From NCBI GenBank assembly GCA_963739335.1, contig CAVUAC010000051.1:1-64000 (forward strand): a stretch of 64,000 bases of DNA. Direction: 5' to 3'. The stretch comes from UBA9647 sp963739335. Its GTDB lineage: Bacteria > Bacteroidota > Ignavibacteria > UBA10030. The position numbers were made by a program, and so were the translations under genes. The number at the start of each line of letters is the position of its first letter. Position 1 is the stretch's first letter. The notes below the pieces were generated by a model. The model did no database searches, had not been told where the DNA came from, and saw only the letters and a program-made list of their open reading frames with translations. Of the stretch, positions 18,739 to 30,250 are shown piece by piece.

Positions 18739-19618
18739 TTATCTAGCCGCCTCTTCGCCTTCTGCATAACGCCTTCGAATCGAGTCTTGAGAAAAATCAA
18801 GTGAATCTCCCAACGGCCTAGACGGCCAGATTACCGTAATCGGGCAGTATCTGTAGTACTCGTCTGGATCTGTAGGGTTCTCCTTTGGCTTCTTCAACTT
18901 GAGACGCGCGTTCTCAGCCTGCTTGACGAGGTTGTTGATTCGTACGAAATCATCGACGTCATTCTTTAGGATTTCATTGATCGTGATGTCGGTCAGACTT
19001 CGCTTTGCAGTGTCAATGATGTCATTTGGATATGGCGCAGGCTCGATTTCCTCAGGACTTAAGACGACCACCACGATTTCCTTCGGCGAGTAGTCCAGTG
19101 CATCTCCAAGCGGAGTAACGTTTCGCAGCCCACCGTCGACGTACGCCTCCCTTCCGATGCTCTCCCAGATGATTGGCATCGTCGCGCTTTCCCACACTGC
19201 GTCTAGAAAATCCGGAGCATCGCTGCTCACCGATTCATATCTGCCGCTGGTCAGGGACACCCGCCCCACATGAGCTGGAACACGGAATGGTTTACCAGCC
19301 GCATTTTTCTGGATCAGGTCTCGGAGCGGCGCGTTGTCGTATGCGCCCAGTTTCTTTTCGACCGCAAGCCGCCAGGCAACGCGCAGCCAGCCAAATTTCT
19401 TGTAGACATCCTCTTCTCGGATCGTAAACCACACGTCCTTGAGCTGTCGGGTACTGTTCTTGCGCCAGAAGCGCCGCGTTAAGCGCTCCAACGGACACCC
19501 CAAAGATACGGTCCCATCTGTAACTCCTTTCTTCCCGTAAGACGCGCTCAGCACCTACCTCGAAAGCCCCCTTTGCTCCTCCCCCTGAAAGTACAAGTGT
19601 AGCAACGCGCTCAGGCAT
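18739..19618 (-). pseudogene. Patatin-like phospholipase, one frameshift
   Basis: Start at ATG 19618 fits AGGAGGTGATC directly upstream. The first frame has the oxyanion loop GGGAKGAFEVG and the nucleophile elbow GVSVG in IFGVSVGALNAALLAQ; it breaks near 19455-19465, and the second frame (to 18739) continues QLKDVWFTIREEDVY and carries the Asp of the dyad in YVDGGLRNVTPLG. Rejoined length is about 290 residues, normal for bacterial patatins, which hydrolyse acyl lipids and include defence effectors (CapV-type). A cyclic-nucleotide synthase is not nearby. Single base indel: real or assembly error. Confidence 0.85.
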
Positions 19619-19908
19619 GATCACCTCCTAGTTTAAGATTATGCTGCACGAAGACGTCTATGATTATGGGGCGCTGCAGCTCAACGCACCTCCGGCTGTT
19701 ACATGATTTCATTCTCATTGGTTTTCTGGATGCCTCCGTGCATGATGCAGAACTTGTATCATGACGTAACTCGTTTATCCTGCCAATACAGGAGCATGCA
19801 CGCAGTGCTCCGTCAATCTGTCTTATCAACACAAAATCCGCTTGATCGCGAATCCAGAGGTCTGCAATCCCGCGATCCGCCACTGCGCCGCAAATTGTTC
19901 CATGTTGA

Positions 19909-20895
19909 TCACGCCTTCTTGCTGTCTTGAACAATCTGATCCAGCCGCTCACCATCGATATCAGTCTTTATTTGAACCCATAGCGGGAAGTGGTCAGAGA
20001 GTTGAAAGCTGAATTGTTGGCTTGTGTAATCGCTTTCCGGGAACAATTCCTTAATTCCTGATTCGCCCTTGAAAAAATCGACTGCCCCCCCCATCTTGCT
20101 GAATCGTTCATCCAGCGTGGGCATGTGCAGAATTTGGTCGTAGCGGGCATCCTCCCCAAGGTTGGACCCGCCGATAACCCTCTCGCCCACCTTCAGGTCT
20201 ACAAGCGCCTTGGGTATTTTAAGGCCACAGCTGGTGAGTGCCTTGAAGAGCTTGTCATCAATTTTGGGGATGTTGAAATCACCCATAACAATCAGGTCGT
20301 GGTCCTCGGCATACTTGTCTTCAAAGCGACTTTTGATCCAGTCGGCGAGCATCTGCAACTCCGCTTGGCGTCCTTCGATGCTATCACCCCAGCGAGCGTG
20401 CGTGGCAATGGCTATAAAGTCAAAGTTACCCGCTCGGAATGAACACATATAGGGAGCTCGCCAGAATGATTGTGTCGCAAGGAACTCCGTTCCCTTTTTC
20501 TCGCGCGGGGCGTCAACTTCTGCCGCCAGCCCATTAAACGTCACCGCGCGACGGTCGAAGAGGAATGCTGTGCGTTCTTTGTTTCCCCCGGAATCGTCCA
20601 TCCAGTCGGAGTACACCACATCCCAACTCGACCCCAGGATCGGGAGAACTCGGCCGAGATCCGTCAAATCATCACGCAACTCAACGAGCGCAATTAGATC
20701 GAATTGGCCAAGGATTTCTGCAATGTAGTGGATGGCGGCTTCCGTGCGGCGTTTTTTGCCAAATTCGCGGATGTTCCACACTGCAACGTTAATGGTTTCG
20801 TCCAGTTTGGACGGTGGAATCTTTGCATCGTCGATTCGTTTCTTCAGGGCAATGAGGCCCTGTGCAATCTGAGCCGAGACATTTCCATGGTGCAT
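19909..20895 (-). CDS. Endonuclease/exonuclease/phosphatase (EEP) family protein
   Basis: 328 residues with the EEP signatures in order: VAVWNIREFG (Asn), IALVELRD (Glu), ATHARWGD (His), VMGDFNIPKID (Asp/Asn) and the final SDHFPLWVQ (Asp-His). These coordinate a divalent metal for phosphodiester cleavage of DNA, RNA or phospholipid head groups. No signal peptide, so cytoplasmic. It precedes the patatin gene on the same strand with about 290 bp between; that gap contains short open frames but no convincing gene. Confidence 0.88.
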   Translation of the reverse strand: MHHGNVSAQIAQGLIALKKRIDDAKIPPSKLDETINVAVWNIREFGKKRRTEAAIHYIAEILGQFDLIALVELRDDLTDLGRVLPILGSSWDVVYSDWMDDSGGNKERTAFLFDRRAVTFNGLAAEVDAPREKKGTEFLATQSFWRAPYMCSFRAGNFDFIAIATHARWGDSIEGRQAELQMLADWIKSRFEDKYAEDHDLIVMGDFNIPKIDDKLFKALTSCGLKIPKALVDLKVGERVIGGSNLGEDARYDQILHMPTLDERFSKMGGAVDFFKGESGIKELFPESDYTSQQFSFQLSDHFPLWVQIKTDIDGERLDQIVQDSKKA

Positions 20896-21042
20896 GGCAT
20901 CCTCCTAACTGTGTTTTGATGCGCGGTTGGTTGTAGCTCTAGAGACACGTCAAATGAAAGCCCAGTTCCAGCGCCGCGCGGCAAATGACCGCCCTGCGGC
21001 AAACGGTCAACGATGTACTAAGCGTCGCACTATGAAGAACAA

Positions 21043-21072
21043 AAGAGCCCTCCAACGACTCGAGGGCTCTTT
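21043..21072 (-). terminator. Hairpin terminator of the 21147-21809 gene
   Basis: AGAGCCCTC pairs with GAGGGCTCT; on the minus strand the stem is followed by TTTTGTTC. It lies 75 bp past the stop of the T9SS gene. Confidence 0.7.
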
Positions 21073-21146
21073 CATTCGACTCTGGAGGAGCCTGCATCAG
21101 CACGATTCCCGCCAAAGCACAGTGGCCTGCTTATTTGAAATCCGTC

Positions 21147-21809
21147 TTATTTGAGCAACAGCATCCTCCTGCGTGCAACCTGCTTCACGCCGTGCTCGTC
21201 CGTGGCAATCAGCTGATAGACATAAACGCCGCTCGCACACCGCGTCGCATCCCACACTTCTTGATGATACCCTGCGAGCCGATCTCCATCTACTACCGAA
21301 GCCACCTCTTGACCTAGCAAATTGAATATCTTCAAGCTCACCTGGCTGTTGGCTGTCAACTGATAGCTGATCGTCGTCGTAGGATTAAATGGGTTCGGAT
21401 AATTGTGGTACGCTTCAAACTTCTCCGGCGCAGCCACGGCAACCGTGATTTCTTTGGTCCACGTTTCGCCAGTCGGAGCGGAGATAATGAACTTCAGTAT
21501 CTGGCTCTTCTTCACCGGAGCTGTCTTATCGACAGAGAACGTGAACGTCGCAGGCTGCTCTTGCTGTGACTTGATCAGCGCAATGCGTTGCTCCGTGGCA
21601 GCGAACTTCAACCACGAGGGCAGGTTCATCACCTCCACCTTAACGGCCGATATCGGGATCATTGCCGTGTTTGCCACCGCAAGCTCGATCGTGTTCCCCG
21701 ACGATGCAAACGGAAGCTGATAGACTTGCCCCGAAATGCTGTTGTTCGGGGTTGTCTGCCCCACCGCAACCGTGACAACAATCGTCATCAATGCAATCAG
21801 CCTTTTCAT
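21147..21809 (-). CDS. Small secreted T9SS-sorted protein
   Basis: 220 residues: signal peptide (MKRLIALMTIVVTVAVGQ), one Ig-like domain of about 110 residues, then the T9SS type A sorting domain (NYPNPFNPTTTISYQL, GVYVYQL, RRRMLLLK). The sorting domain directs transport through the outer membrane and surface attachment. The Ig-like domain has no recognised ligand. Confidence 0.85.
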   Translation of the reverse strand: MKRLIALMTIVVTVAVGQTTPNNSISGQVYQLPFASSGNTIELAVANTAMIPISAVKVEVMNLPSWLKFAATEQRIALIKSQQEQPATFTFSVDKTAPVKKSQILKFIISAPTGETWTKEITVAVAAPEKFEAYHNYPNPFNPTTTISYQLTANSQVSLKIFNLLGQEVASVVDGDRLAGYHQEVWDATRCASGVYVYQLIATDEHGVKQVARRRMLLLK

Positions 21810-22122
21810 GGCTTCATCCTTTCACAATTCGCACTTCCGTCTCCCATCTCCCCTTCTCCCGCTCTTCTTCCCCCTTCAACATTCGGAGTTCGATGTTCGA
21901 TATTCGATATTTACACCTGACGGATAAACTCCTCGCACCAAAAAGAGAGAAAGACACCCTGAGCGGAGCTTATGAGCGCTCCCTTTGCGCGCAGTCGAAG
22001 GGTGCTATGAGCCCTCTCGGCGGCCTGAGTTCCATCGCCGCATCTCCGTCTCCGCCTTTTGTCTGCAAACGGCAATCCACCCGCTGCATACTTAATACTT
22101 TTTACTTCCTACTTTCTACTTC
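21810..22122. other. Gene-free spacer with word-like pyrimidine repeats
   Basis: Contains runs of short near-repeated phrases (CCCATCTCCCCTTCTCCCGC, TTCGATGTTCGATATTCGAT, TTCCTACTTTCTACTTCC) like those at 49890-50480. No gene. Confidence 0.6.
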
Positions 22123-25072
22123 CTACTGCACACTGAACTCCACCACCGCATTCGTGCCAATGTTCTGCACCTTATCCTGCTGTGTCGTGCCGAGGTTCAT
22201 CCTGAACGTCATGTTCGCCGGCAAGAGCTCCTTCGTTACCTCGCCCCCCACCGTCGTGCCGATCTGCCGCCACGAGGAGAAATAGTAGCTTATCAAAGCA
22301 CCATCCACCGGCTGGCTCTGCGAGTTTCTCACCCTCACCGTGCACAACACCGTCGTAAAATTGACCGTGCTGTTCGTTGAGATATCCTGCACCTTGTCGT
22401 TCGTCACGGTCTCGTAGGTCATCCTGAACGTGTAATTGCCCGGCAACAGTTCCTTCGTTGCTACCCCGTTCGTTGTTGATCCAAGGGTCTTCCAGGAGCT
22501 AAAGTAATACTGCACCGTTCCCTGATCGATGAACGCTCCCAGACTGTTCTTCAACTGCACAATCGCATTCACTGTGTTGAACACAACAGTGGGATTTGTG
22601 CCAACGTTTTGTTGCTTGTCCTTAGTGGCAGATGCGTATGACATCCTGAATGTGTAGTTGGCAGGGAGAAGCTCTTTTGTCGCCACACCGCTCGTGGTCG
22701 TTCCAAAGCTCTGCCAGGAGCTAAAATAGTATTGCACCGTCCCGGTGTCTATCAATGCCCCCTGGCTATTCTGGAGCTGGACCGCAGCACTGACGGTCTG
22801 GAAAACAACTGTGGCATTTGTGCCTATGTTCTGCTGCTTGTCGTTGGTTGTAGAGGCATAAGCCATTCTAAACGTGTAGTTGGCTGGCAACAGTTCTTTT
22901 GTCGCTACGCCGCTTGATGTTGTCCCAAGACTCTGCCACGAGCTAAAGTAGTACTGCACCGTCCCCTGGTCAATGAACTCCCCTAGGCTGTTCTTCAATT
23001 GAACCGCGGCATTCACCGTGCTAAATACCACCGTAGGATTTGTGCCTATGTTCTGCTGCTTGTCATTCGTTGCAGAAGCATATGCCATTCTGAACGTGTA
23101 ATTGCCCGGCAGCAGCTCTTTCGCTGCCACGCCATTGGAGGTTGTCCCGAGGTTTTGCCAGGAGCTGAAGTAGTACCTGGACACTCCCTTGATCGATGAA
23201 ATCCCCCTGACTGTTCTTCAACTGCACGGCAGCATTCACTGTCGTGAACACAACCGTGGGATCTATACCTATGTCCTGCTGCTTATCATTTGTGGCAGCC
23301 GCATAGCTCATCCTGAAGGTGTAGTTTCCTGGCAACAACTCTTTTGCCGCAGTTCCGTTTGTCGTGGCTCCAAAATCTTTCCACGCGCTGAAGTAGTATT
23401 GTACTGTTCCTATGTCTATGGGGCTACCAACACTGTTTTGCAGCTTCACTAAAGTATTGACCGTTTGAAACACTACCGGCTCGGGTCCGACGGTCACATT
23501 TGATTTCGTCTGCGAGGCATACTCGTATGTCATTCGCAGGCTGACCGTCGCAAGAGTCGTGTTCACCTTGAACGTGCCGTCGTTGTTATTGACGGCGTCT
23601 TTCCACGAGCCATCATAGTATTGCAGCGCGCCGCCGGTGAGGTTGGTCCCAGCGCTGTTGATGAGCTTGACAACTAGACCGGGCGGTGGAGCAACCGGCA
23701 ATTGTCCTAACAAATACTCCGTGTTGTAGCGGATGAGGGCATAGGCTTCAGTTGTCAGATTGCTTGTGCTGTCGACATTGACATCTTGCAGGACCGTCTG
23801 GAGTGTGGCTCGTGCACCCGCAGTATTGTTCCCTTGTAGTTGTGACTTCGCTGATGCGAAGTAGCCGAGATACTTGTCGGCAATCTGTTGACTCGTTATC
23901 CAACCTAGGGAGCGAGATTGCGTGGTGAAGCCACTGAGTGTGTCCACGAAGTCTATCGGCACAAACGGAGAGGGGGGGTCGGCGGGGCCGATGGTCTTAC
24001 CCCAGTAAGCGTTTTCCAGATCATCCTTCGTAATTGCTTCTGAATTCTCTGGATTAGCAAACAACCCACCTTTCCCAACGCTGTTATATCCATGCGAGTC
24101 AAATGAAGAAATCGTACAAAGGCTTTTTGATTCGACTGCGTAACCACCCATGCTCCTGCCCACCCGAATATGGCCCGTATGGTAACTTGTCAATGCATCC
24201 CACCAAATGAATTCCCAACCGTTGATGTAACCACAGGACCAAAAGGGCGGAGCAAAAACATGATAAACTCCAAAGGTCTTGCACCATATGCGGAAGTCTA
24301 TGACTCGTTGCTTGCTTGACGGCTTGTTAAGGATTTGGTAATTGAAGAACACGGTATCGAGTCTCTTATCTATGCGACAGGTTACTGATACATCTATTTT
24401 GTTTCTTGGGGGAAAAGGAACCGCTGTATTCGGCGTACTTGGCCAGTGACCATATTCCTGTCCATTCCAACTCCAAGATGCTGTTCCGTCTTCAACGGCC
24501 CCGTCTCTAATCTCCCATATTCCATCCCCCTCCACATCGATGAAAGAGAAATAGCCCTTGTGCCCTTCGATAACCGACGATCCATCCTCATCGACACTGT
24601 TAATTCGTCTTCCTGTTTGACCATCCCAGCTGAAAATCCAGAGCTGGGCTTCTTCAACTCCGGCTTCAAAAACCAGATCAACAGTCTCATCATTATTCAA
24701 ATCTTGGGCTGTAAACAAATTGAGATTCGAGTAGCACTTTAGTGTATCTGAATGCCACAACACACGTCCATCTTTATACACCCCAACAACGTTTCCGTGC
24801 GAAATATCAGGACCACCGACAAAGATAAAACATCCCTTAAGCGTACCATATGGATCATCGAGCGGATCAAGAAAATATCCGTTGTAACCAAGAAGGGAAT
24901 CCACCTCATAAACAAACGGGGCATAGTATGTCGGTCCGAACAAAGACCTCAATTCTCCTTCGACTTGTGCTGACGCCGCTGATTCTCTTTGTTCTCTGGT
25001 TTGACCCTGAGCACTCACTTGCTGAAATGCGCATACTATTACTAGAAGAAGTAGAAAAGAATTGGCTTTCAT
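22123..25072 (-). pseudogene. Secreted repeat protein with FG-GAP-like head and 72-residue tandem repeats, one frameshift
   Basis: Frames 23063-25072 and 22123-23184 join if one extra base near 23177 is ignored (VQ|YYFSSW). The product of about 1010 residues has a signal peptide (FLLLLVIVCAFQQVSAQ), a head with FG-GAP-like loops (DLNNDETVDLVFE, DVEGDGIWEIRD), a helical segment around 440-500, then six tandem units of about 72 residues, each reading like TVNAAVQLKNS..IDQGTVQYYFSSW..TKELLPGNYTFRMxY..NDKQQNIGTNxTVVF, plus one weaker leading unit. The repeats resemble carboxypeptidase-regulatory-like or PEGA-like beta domains. No T9SS domain at the end. Likely surface protein. Confidence 0.75.
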
Positions 25073-25087
25073 GATTAGCTCTTCCCT

Positions 25088-28070
25088 TCAATGTTTCGGT
25101 AAGAATTGTGGAACCCGGCTGATAACATCATCTGCATACCCTCTGCCCAGGTTCCATTGCCCTAGCGCTTCTTTGTATTTCAATTCAAGCCCGGACTGCC
25201 ACGTTGACTCAGCAAAATGGCCATTGAGTACACTCTTCTTATTGAATTTTCCGATCAGATGCTGTACCCCATAACGAAAACCAATGGGATGATCACTAAT
25301 GTCCTCCGGTCGGTACTGTCCGTCATTTTGGGGATACGGGGTGCCGCCATAATACACAAGTTGCAGCAACCCGTACGAAGCACAAATCCGCGTCTGAGCA
25401 ACCATATTCTCCATACCGCCATCATACTCATATCTTATCCATCGGAAAAAACGTGCATCTGTCGAATCAGATGCAGCTTGTCGTTCAGTAGAAGATAGCG
25501 CCGCTTCAGCCTTGTTAAACAATTCTTTTGGTATTTTTTTCCGTTCTTGTTCCCAGTACTTTTCAAAATCATTGTTGCCGCTGTAATGGTTAAGACCATA
25601 GAAACTGATGTGGTTCCAATAGTAATCCCAAAGTTTTTGATATCCTGGATATGGCACCCGCTCTTTGCTTGCATCGCGCACGTTAACGTGATCGGTTGGA
25701 ATAGCTGGCATCCCTTTATCGTCTGCATTGAGTATTCTGTACATGATCGATTCATATGCATACTTAAGGGTTTTCTTGTCTTTCACCTGAAGCTCCTGTA
25801 TATCTTTGAACGGTTCATAGCGATAGCATGGATCGAAATATCCCATTGTTTCCTTTGAAACCAATGCTTTTAGATACTGCGGGAGAACTCCGTTGTTTCC
25901 AGCATAGTAGATGATGAGGCTATCAAGGTTGAACGGTTTGAGGTGGACATCGTTTCCTGCATTGTGTGTGTCTCCGAGCTTCGCCGGCTTCTTCACCTCA
26001 ACTGTCCTGCTCGGGGCACCGTCGTATGTTGCCGTCAGATTTACTTTATAGACAGAGTCAGCATACCAATATCGGCCTATCAGTCGCATCATGCCGACTG
26101 GTAAACTCATCCCATCTGGTTTTCTCTTCTCCCAATACACGCCCAGCTTCTTACCAGCGCTCGGTTTGTCAATCACGACTGTCACTGGGCTGCCCTGCCA
26201 AACATCTTGTTGCACGCCGGGATTTCGACTTGGGTCCGTTGTCTCTTCGACACTCCGGTTTCCATCGCCCTCATCCTTCACATAGTAGTACTTCGTCTCG
26301 CCCAAGAGAATTTCACTTTTCCTCACCTTCAGCCGCGCAAGACCATAGTGTATGGCACCACCGGGGACACCACCACCCAATATCTTAGCTGGCGTCTTTT
26401 TCGCGCCTCTGGCACTTACTTTGAATTGCAGCGCCTTCGGTTGCTGTTGCGGCAAGCTTTTGCTTCGAGCATTCTGTCGCGCTGCTACCACGGGCGGGCT
26501 GCCCGTTTCTTGCGACATCAGTTGGATCAATACCTCAATCGAATCCGGTTCGGTCTCTGCTTTGGCGTAGTAATCAAGAACCGTTGATGTGTCAATGATA
26601 ACTATGTCCACTTTACTGCTATCTACGGTATACAGAAACCCGAACGTGTCTGCCTGCACAATAGAAGACATCGCCGACCAATCGCCCGGTTTGTTCGTCC
26701 ACGGACCATCGGGATTTCGCCACTGCAACGTGAGCGAGGTCGTATCTCCATACGATAATGTTGTCTTCCCGGCAACTGCACGCATTTGCGGCGGCAACAC
26801 CGTGAACGTTGCCGTTGCAGAAGGTATCGACCCATTCTCCGCACTGATTCTTACTGTCAACTGTGTAGGCGACTGTGGTTCCTTACCCCACGCGTCGAGC
26901 TCTATGAATGTGGAAGCCACCGAATCAAGGACGGTGCCTTTGAGGCCCCTGTCGAGATCGTGCAGTACCTCCTGCCAGGGTATCGCCCAGAAGCTCAAAC
27001 TTGAAGAAGTTTTCCGGGGGGTTATCAACATCGTTTCCGCTTGCATCTCGGATTGCAACCCACATATAGCGACTCTCACCATATTGCACATCCTGGATTT
27101 CGCCGAAATCAAAATGGAGCCCCCCCTCACACCTCAACGTGACCTGCAACGTCGCGCTCTTCCCTCCACCCGTCACCGTTACAATCGCCGTGTCCAGACC
27201 ACCGGGAATATCACCGCGCCGCGTGTCTAACACCAGGATACACTCATCCTCTTGCGGAATGGTTATCGTGACTTGCCCTCCTTCTTGATCGCCATACTCC
27301 AGACAAGCATAACTTCCCTTTGCTCTCACGCTCACCGTGAAGCTCCCGCTCATCAATTCCGAGGCTGCTGGGGAGTATTGCGCCCCACTCCCATCAAGAG
27401 GAGTGATGCTCAATAAGGTACTCTGTCCGCAACCCAGAAATGGCGGTCGGGCTTCAATCTTCCAGCCGCTGAACCTGGCTGACGGAACAACGCTGCCGAT
27501 GACATGTGCCGTGCCAGTCACCGGTGCAGGCGATCCATCCAGCTTGGTCCGCATACCTGTGAAACTGAAGTCCAGCGCACTCTCGCTCCCTATGAATTGA
27601 CGTGCACCGAACCCATCAAAACCGGCAAACCCGAGCAAGAGCTCAACGTCTGGTGTTGTTCCAGCCTCAAGTGTATCCGTGCACGGCTGCTGTCCCTCAT
27701 ACAAATGACCACCCCACGCAGCTGGTTCCCGTCCCTTCCATGCTACGGCCGTGCCATAGAACACGGAGGGGTCGAAGTAATCATAGACCACATAGCTGAC
27801 GTCTGCACTCTGGAAGTATCCGATCTGATCTGAGACGTCCACCGTGCCGGTGATGGTGACTGCACTCTTGAGTGACAGTACAAAAGCATCGGTAATGAAG
27901 AGCGGTGGAGAATAGAAATCGTAGATCCTACCAATCCGCGCAGCATGAGCCGGCGGGTTTAGCTGTATCTCCACTTTCTCTTTGATCTTCACCTGAGAAA
28001 GCAAGACGCCCGGAACGAGAATGGTCAGAGCAACGACTGTATTGAGGAGCCTGTTGGGGAGGGTAGACAT
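25088..28070 (-). pseudogene. Large secreted protein with C-terminal lytic-transglycosylase-like domain, one frameshift
   Basis: Frames 26925-28070 and 25088-27130 join near 26975 (LLGDTLAG|EVLHDLDRGLKG). The combined protein of about 980 residues starts with a signal peptide (LLNTVVALTILVPGVLLSQ), followed by several Ig-like and Gly-rich beta domains, and a C-terminal part with YLKALVSKETMGYFDP and ASYGLLQLVY, which recall the catalytic Glu and GLMQ regions of SLT lytic transglycosylases. Those cleave peptidoglycan; the match is partial so the call is tentative. Only 15 bp separate it from the next minus-strand gene, suggesting co-transcription. Confidence 0.65.
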
Positions 28071-28296
28071 ATCACACCTCGTTTTGCGAAAACGGTGCGG
28101 GAGGGAGTACTCGCAATCAACTGCGATGTAACTTAGGCCATCCGCGAACCAATGTCAAGCGTGAGAACTTTGCATTTCGCGCACTAGCTTCATCGCCACA
28201 TTGCCAAGATCCGCTCTCCCTGCTACGGTGCTTACGGTTAGAAGTGAGTAATCTGCTGTGCTCTAACGAACGCTACCCAGCGGCATCGTAAAGCGC

Positions 28297-28322
28297 AATA
28301 CCTAAAACTAGGTATTTTTTTT
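28297..28322 (+). promoter_or_regulatory. AATACCTA-AAAC-TAGGTATT dyad with T-run
   Basis: A perfect 8-bp dyad with a 4-base loop followed by eight T. It could be a weak terminator or a regulator site; nearly the same 20 bases occur at 49609-49628. Remaining 28071-28630 holds the AT-rich phrase repeat at 28495-28540 and the terminator below. Confidence 0.45.
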
Positions 28323-28558
28323 GGTTGAGGGGATTGCCGCATCTGCCGGAATGACAATTCATTAATGTGTATTTGCCGCCGAACGAAGGTGAGAGTAGTT
28401 TCGTCATCTCACGGCAGATCTTCTTGTGCTCAGTGTCAGCAGTGAAGTCGCTTCAATGAACCGTGGAGCTCGCATAGCAGACTCAAAATCTGGCAATCAA
28501 CCAATTAACCACTCACCAACTAACCATTCACCAACTTGACCCCTGCCCAAAAAATGCC

Positions 28559-28585
28559 AAAGGCCCAGCGGATTGCCGAGCCTTT
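28559..28585 (-). terminator. Hairpin terminator of the LuxR-type gene
   Basis: AAAGGC and GCCTTT bracket an imperfect stem (AGGCCCAGCGG/CCGAGCCT); on the minus strand it is followed by GGCATTTTTTGGG. It lies 46 bp past the stop of the HTH gene. Confidence 0.6.
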
Positions 28586-28630
28586 GCTGTGAAGTGAAAA
28601 GAGTGTACCGCTATGTGTTCAGCAACAACA

Positions 28631-28879
28631 TCATCTTCTTCGTCTATTACGAATTCTGGCTATCTTCCTCTTGTACCACAAAGCGACTAAGCGTGTGGCG
28701 TTGTGTACTCCGAGCTTGCTCAAAAGCACTGATCGAACTGTCAGTACGGTCCCAACCGATACCCCTCGCTTCTTGGCGATTTCTTTGCTCGTGAGTCCTT
28801 GAGCCAATAGTTTCCATGTTAAGCGCTCTTTTTGGCTGAGGGATCTCCCTAAGAATCGTTCCTTGATCTTCAGTCTCAT
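28631..28879 (-). CDS. LuxR-type HTH mini-protein
   Basis: 82 residues that are almost only a GerE/LuxR helix-turn-helix: LSQKERLTWKLLAQGLTSKE, then IAKKRGVSVGTVLTVRS and LLSKLGVHNATRLVALW. No receiver or sensor domain is attached, and the tail is very basic (KRKIARIRNRRRR). Probably a DNA-binding regulator; a remnant of a response regulator is possible but the start has its own ATG. Confidence 0.75.
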   Translation of the reverse strand: MRLKIKERFLGRSLSQKERLTWKLLAQGLTSKEIAKKRGVSVGTVLTVRSVLLSKLGVHNATRLVALWYKRKIARIRNRRRR

Positions 28880-28929
28880 GCGGTCCCTTTACTTGTAGGC
28901 TCTGGCATCTCACTATAGCGGAGAGCTTC

Positions 28930-29188
28930 AAGCCGAAGTTCACCTACACTTGTGTGAGCAACGGCATTGTCCGAAGGACCCCTTCGGGGAGCGAGTGAAT
29001 TTCATTTAGCTGATCTCAGTTAGATCATCGAATATGCAGAGAGCGAGCGCTTGCCCGCCATGTTCCGCATTTTGAATCCCGCTTTATTGCGGAACCCAAG
29101 AGCGGGACTTCATCTTCTGGCGGGTTTACCCGCCGTCTTTCTTGACCGCCATCTTTCTGGCGGTCTGGCGGGCAGTGCCGTTGCGAGC
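28930..29188. other. attC debris and REP-like palindrome
   Basis: Fragments typical of the attC centres (GTGTGAGCAACGGCATTG, GGGGAGCGAGTGAATTTCAT, GCAGTGCCGTTGCGAGCTC) in scrambled order, with a long REP-like stretch (CCCGCCATGTTCCGC ... CTTCTGGCGGG) nearly identical to that inside attC at 35950-36025. R boxes are absent. Confidence 0.55.
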
Positions 29189-29330
29189 TCACCTGAGCAA
29201 AATCGCCTTCTTCGTCTCCACGAATTCTCCTGCCTGCATACGATAGGAATAGGCGCCGCTTGGGACGTTGGCGTTCCAGCGCAGATCGTAATGTCCCGGC
29301 TCTCTCATCCCTTCGAAAAGGATGGTGATG
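29189..29330 (-). pseudogene. T9SS sorting-domain C-terminal fragment
   Basis: The minus strand reads GHYDLRWNANVPSGAYSYRM then QAGEFVETKKAILLR and stop: the last 37 residues or so of a T9SS type A sorting domain, with no gene in front. It resembles the end of the cassette protein 36055-38460 (QAGAFTETKKLVLLR) and also abuts attC debris, so it is probably the remnant of a similar cassette. Confidence 0.75.
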
Positions 29331-29389
29331 GCATTTAGCTGCGCTCAACTTGAGTCGGATCGGCAAGCGAAAGTCCCGAATGACGCAAA

Positions 29390-30250
29390 TCATTCGATTA
29401 GCGTTAGTTGAATGTCCCCTCTCTTGACTTTGACTGCGAATCGTTCCTTAATGTCAACCCAGAAGATTGTAGTCACCAAACCGGTAGATTCTCGTTTTTT
29501 CCCATATTCCACGACGTAACAGTCTCTATGGTTAATCCTGTCGACTCCTTTCACGTGAATATACGTAAGGACGAGCTCACCTTCTGAACCTGTCTTGACA
29601 CATTCCCAATTGAAATCCTTTTTAAGCGACAACATCCAATATCCATAAAAGAAGTGTATAGTTGCCAGTTCGTCATACCCTGATTGCTCATTCGTGCTTA
29701 CGCTCTCGGATTCTCTTCTCCTTATCTTCACCTTTGACTCCGTAGAGAGGATTTGCCCCGTGTTCTTAACGTAGCTTGTCGCGCTTTCCTCAGAGAGTCT
29801 TTGCATCGTCGTCGGGTCCACCTTGTAAAGGATATTCTCAATCGTACCTGTTTGCTTGATTACGTAGCAAGAATCTCCCACGTGCTTCACATAATCAGAG
29901 ATTGTTATGGTCTGTTCATACGGTATGGGTTCCCCTTTAACTAGGTACTTGTTATCTATTGATTGAACTTCTATTGATTGAGATTGTCCGTTCTTCAAGG
30001 ACGACTTATACCTTAGCGTCTGACCAACTCTAAACTGGGGTCTGATGCCCTTGGCAAAGTAGCTGAGATCGCAATTTTCTTGCATGATTGTTTCAACCGC
30101 CTTCTCAGTTTGCCTTTGAGTGGAATCATGCGTTTGCGGGGCAAATGTTGTCAGGCAAATGAACAGCAGTAAAATGCTCGTTTGATCAACAACCCTTCTC
30201 TTGCGAGCCACTCTAGTCTCCTTGGTTTGGATGTAACTATCTGACATCAT
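29390..30250 (-). CDS. Exported protein of unknown function
   Basis: 286 residues; a hydrophobic segment (SILLLFICLTTFAPQ, about 26-40) after a basic N-terminus suggests a signal peptide or anchor. The rest is beta-rich with an even spread of charged residues, weakly like the DUF3108 lipocalin-like periplasmic proteins; not certain. Its start overlaps the end of the ABC permease gene by 14 bp, so the two are translationally coupled. Confidence 0.65.
   Translation of the reverse strand: MMSDSYIQTKETRVARKRRVVDQTSILLLFICLTTFAPQTHDSTQRQTEKAVETIMQENCDLSYFAKGIRPQFRVGQTLRYKSSLKNGQSQSIEVQSIDNKYLVKGEPIPYEQTITISDYVKHVGDSCYVIKQTGTIENILYKVDPTTMQRLSEESATSYVKNTGQILSTESKVKIRRRESESVSTNEQSGYDELATIHFFYGYWMLSLKKDFNWECVKTGSEGELVLTYIHVKGVDRINHRDCYVVEYGKKRESTGLVTTIFWVDIKERFAVKVKRGDIQLTLIE

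Noticed and set aside
19611..19955. Minus-strand frame between the EEP and patatin genes
   Set aside because: It overlaps the EEP gene end, has no Shine-Dalgarno and no recognisable fold; likely chance.
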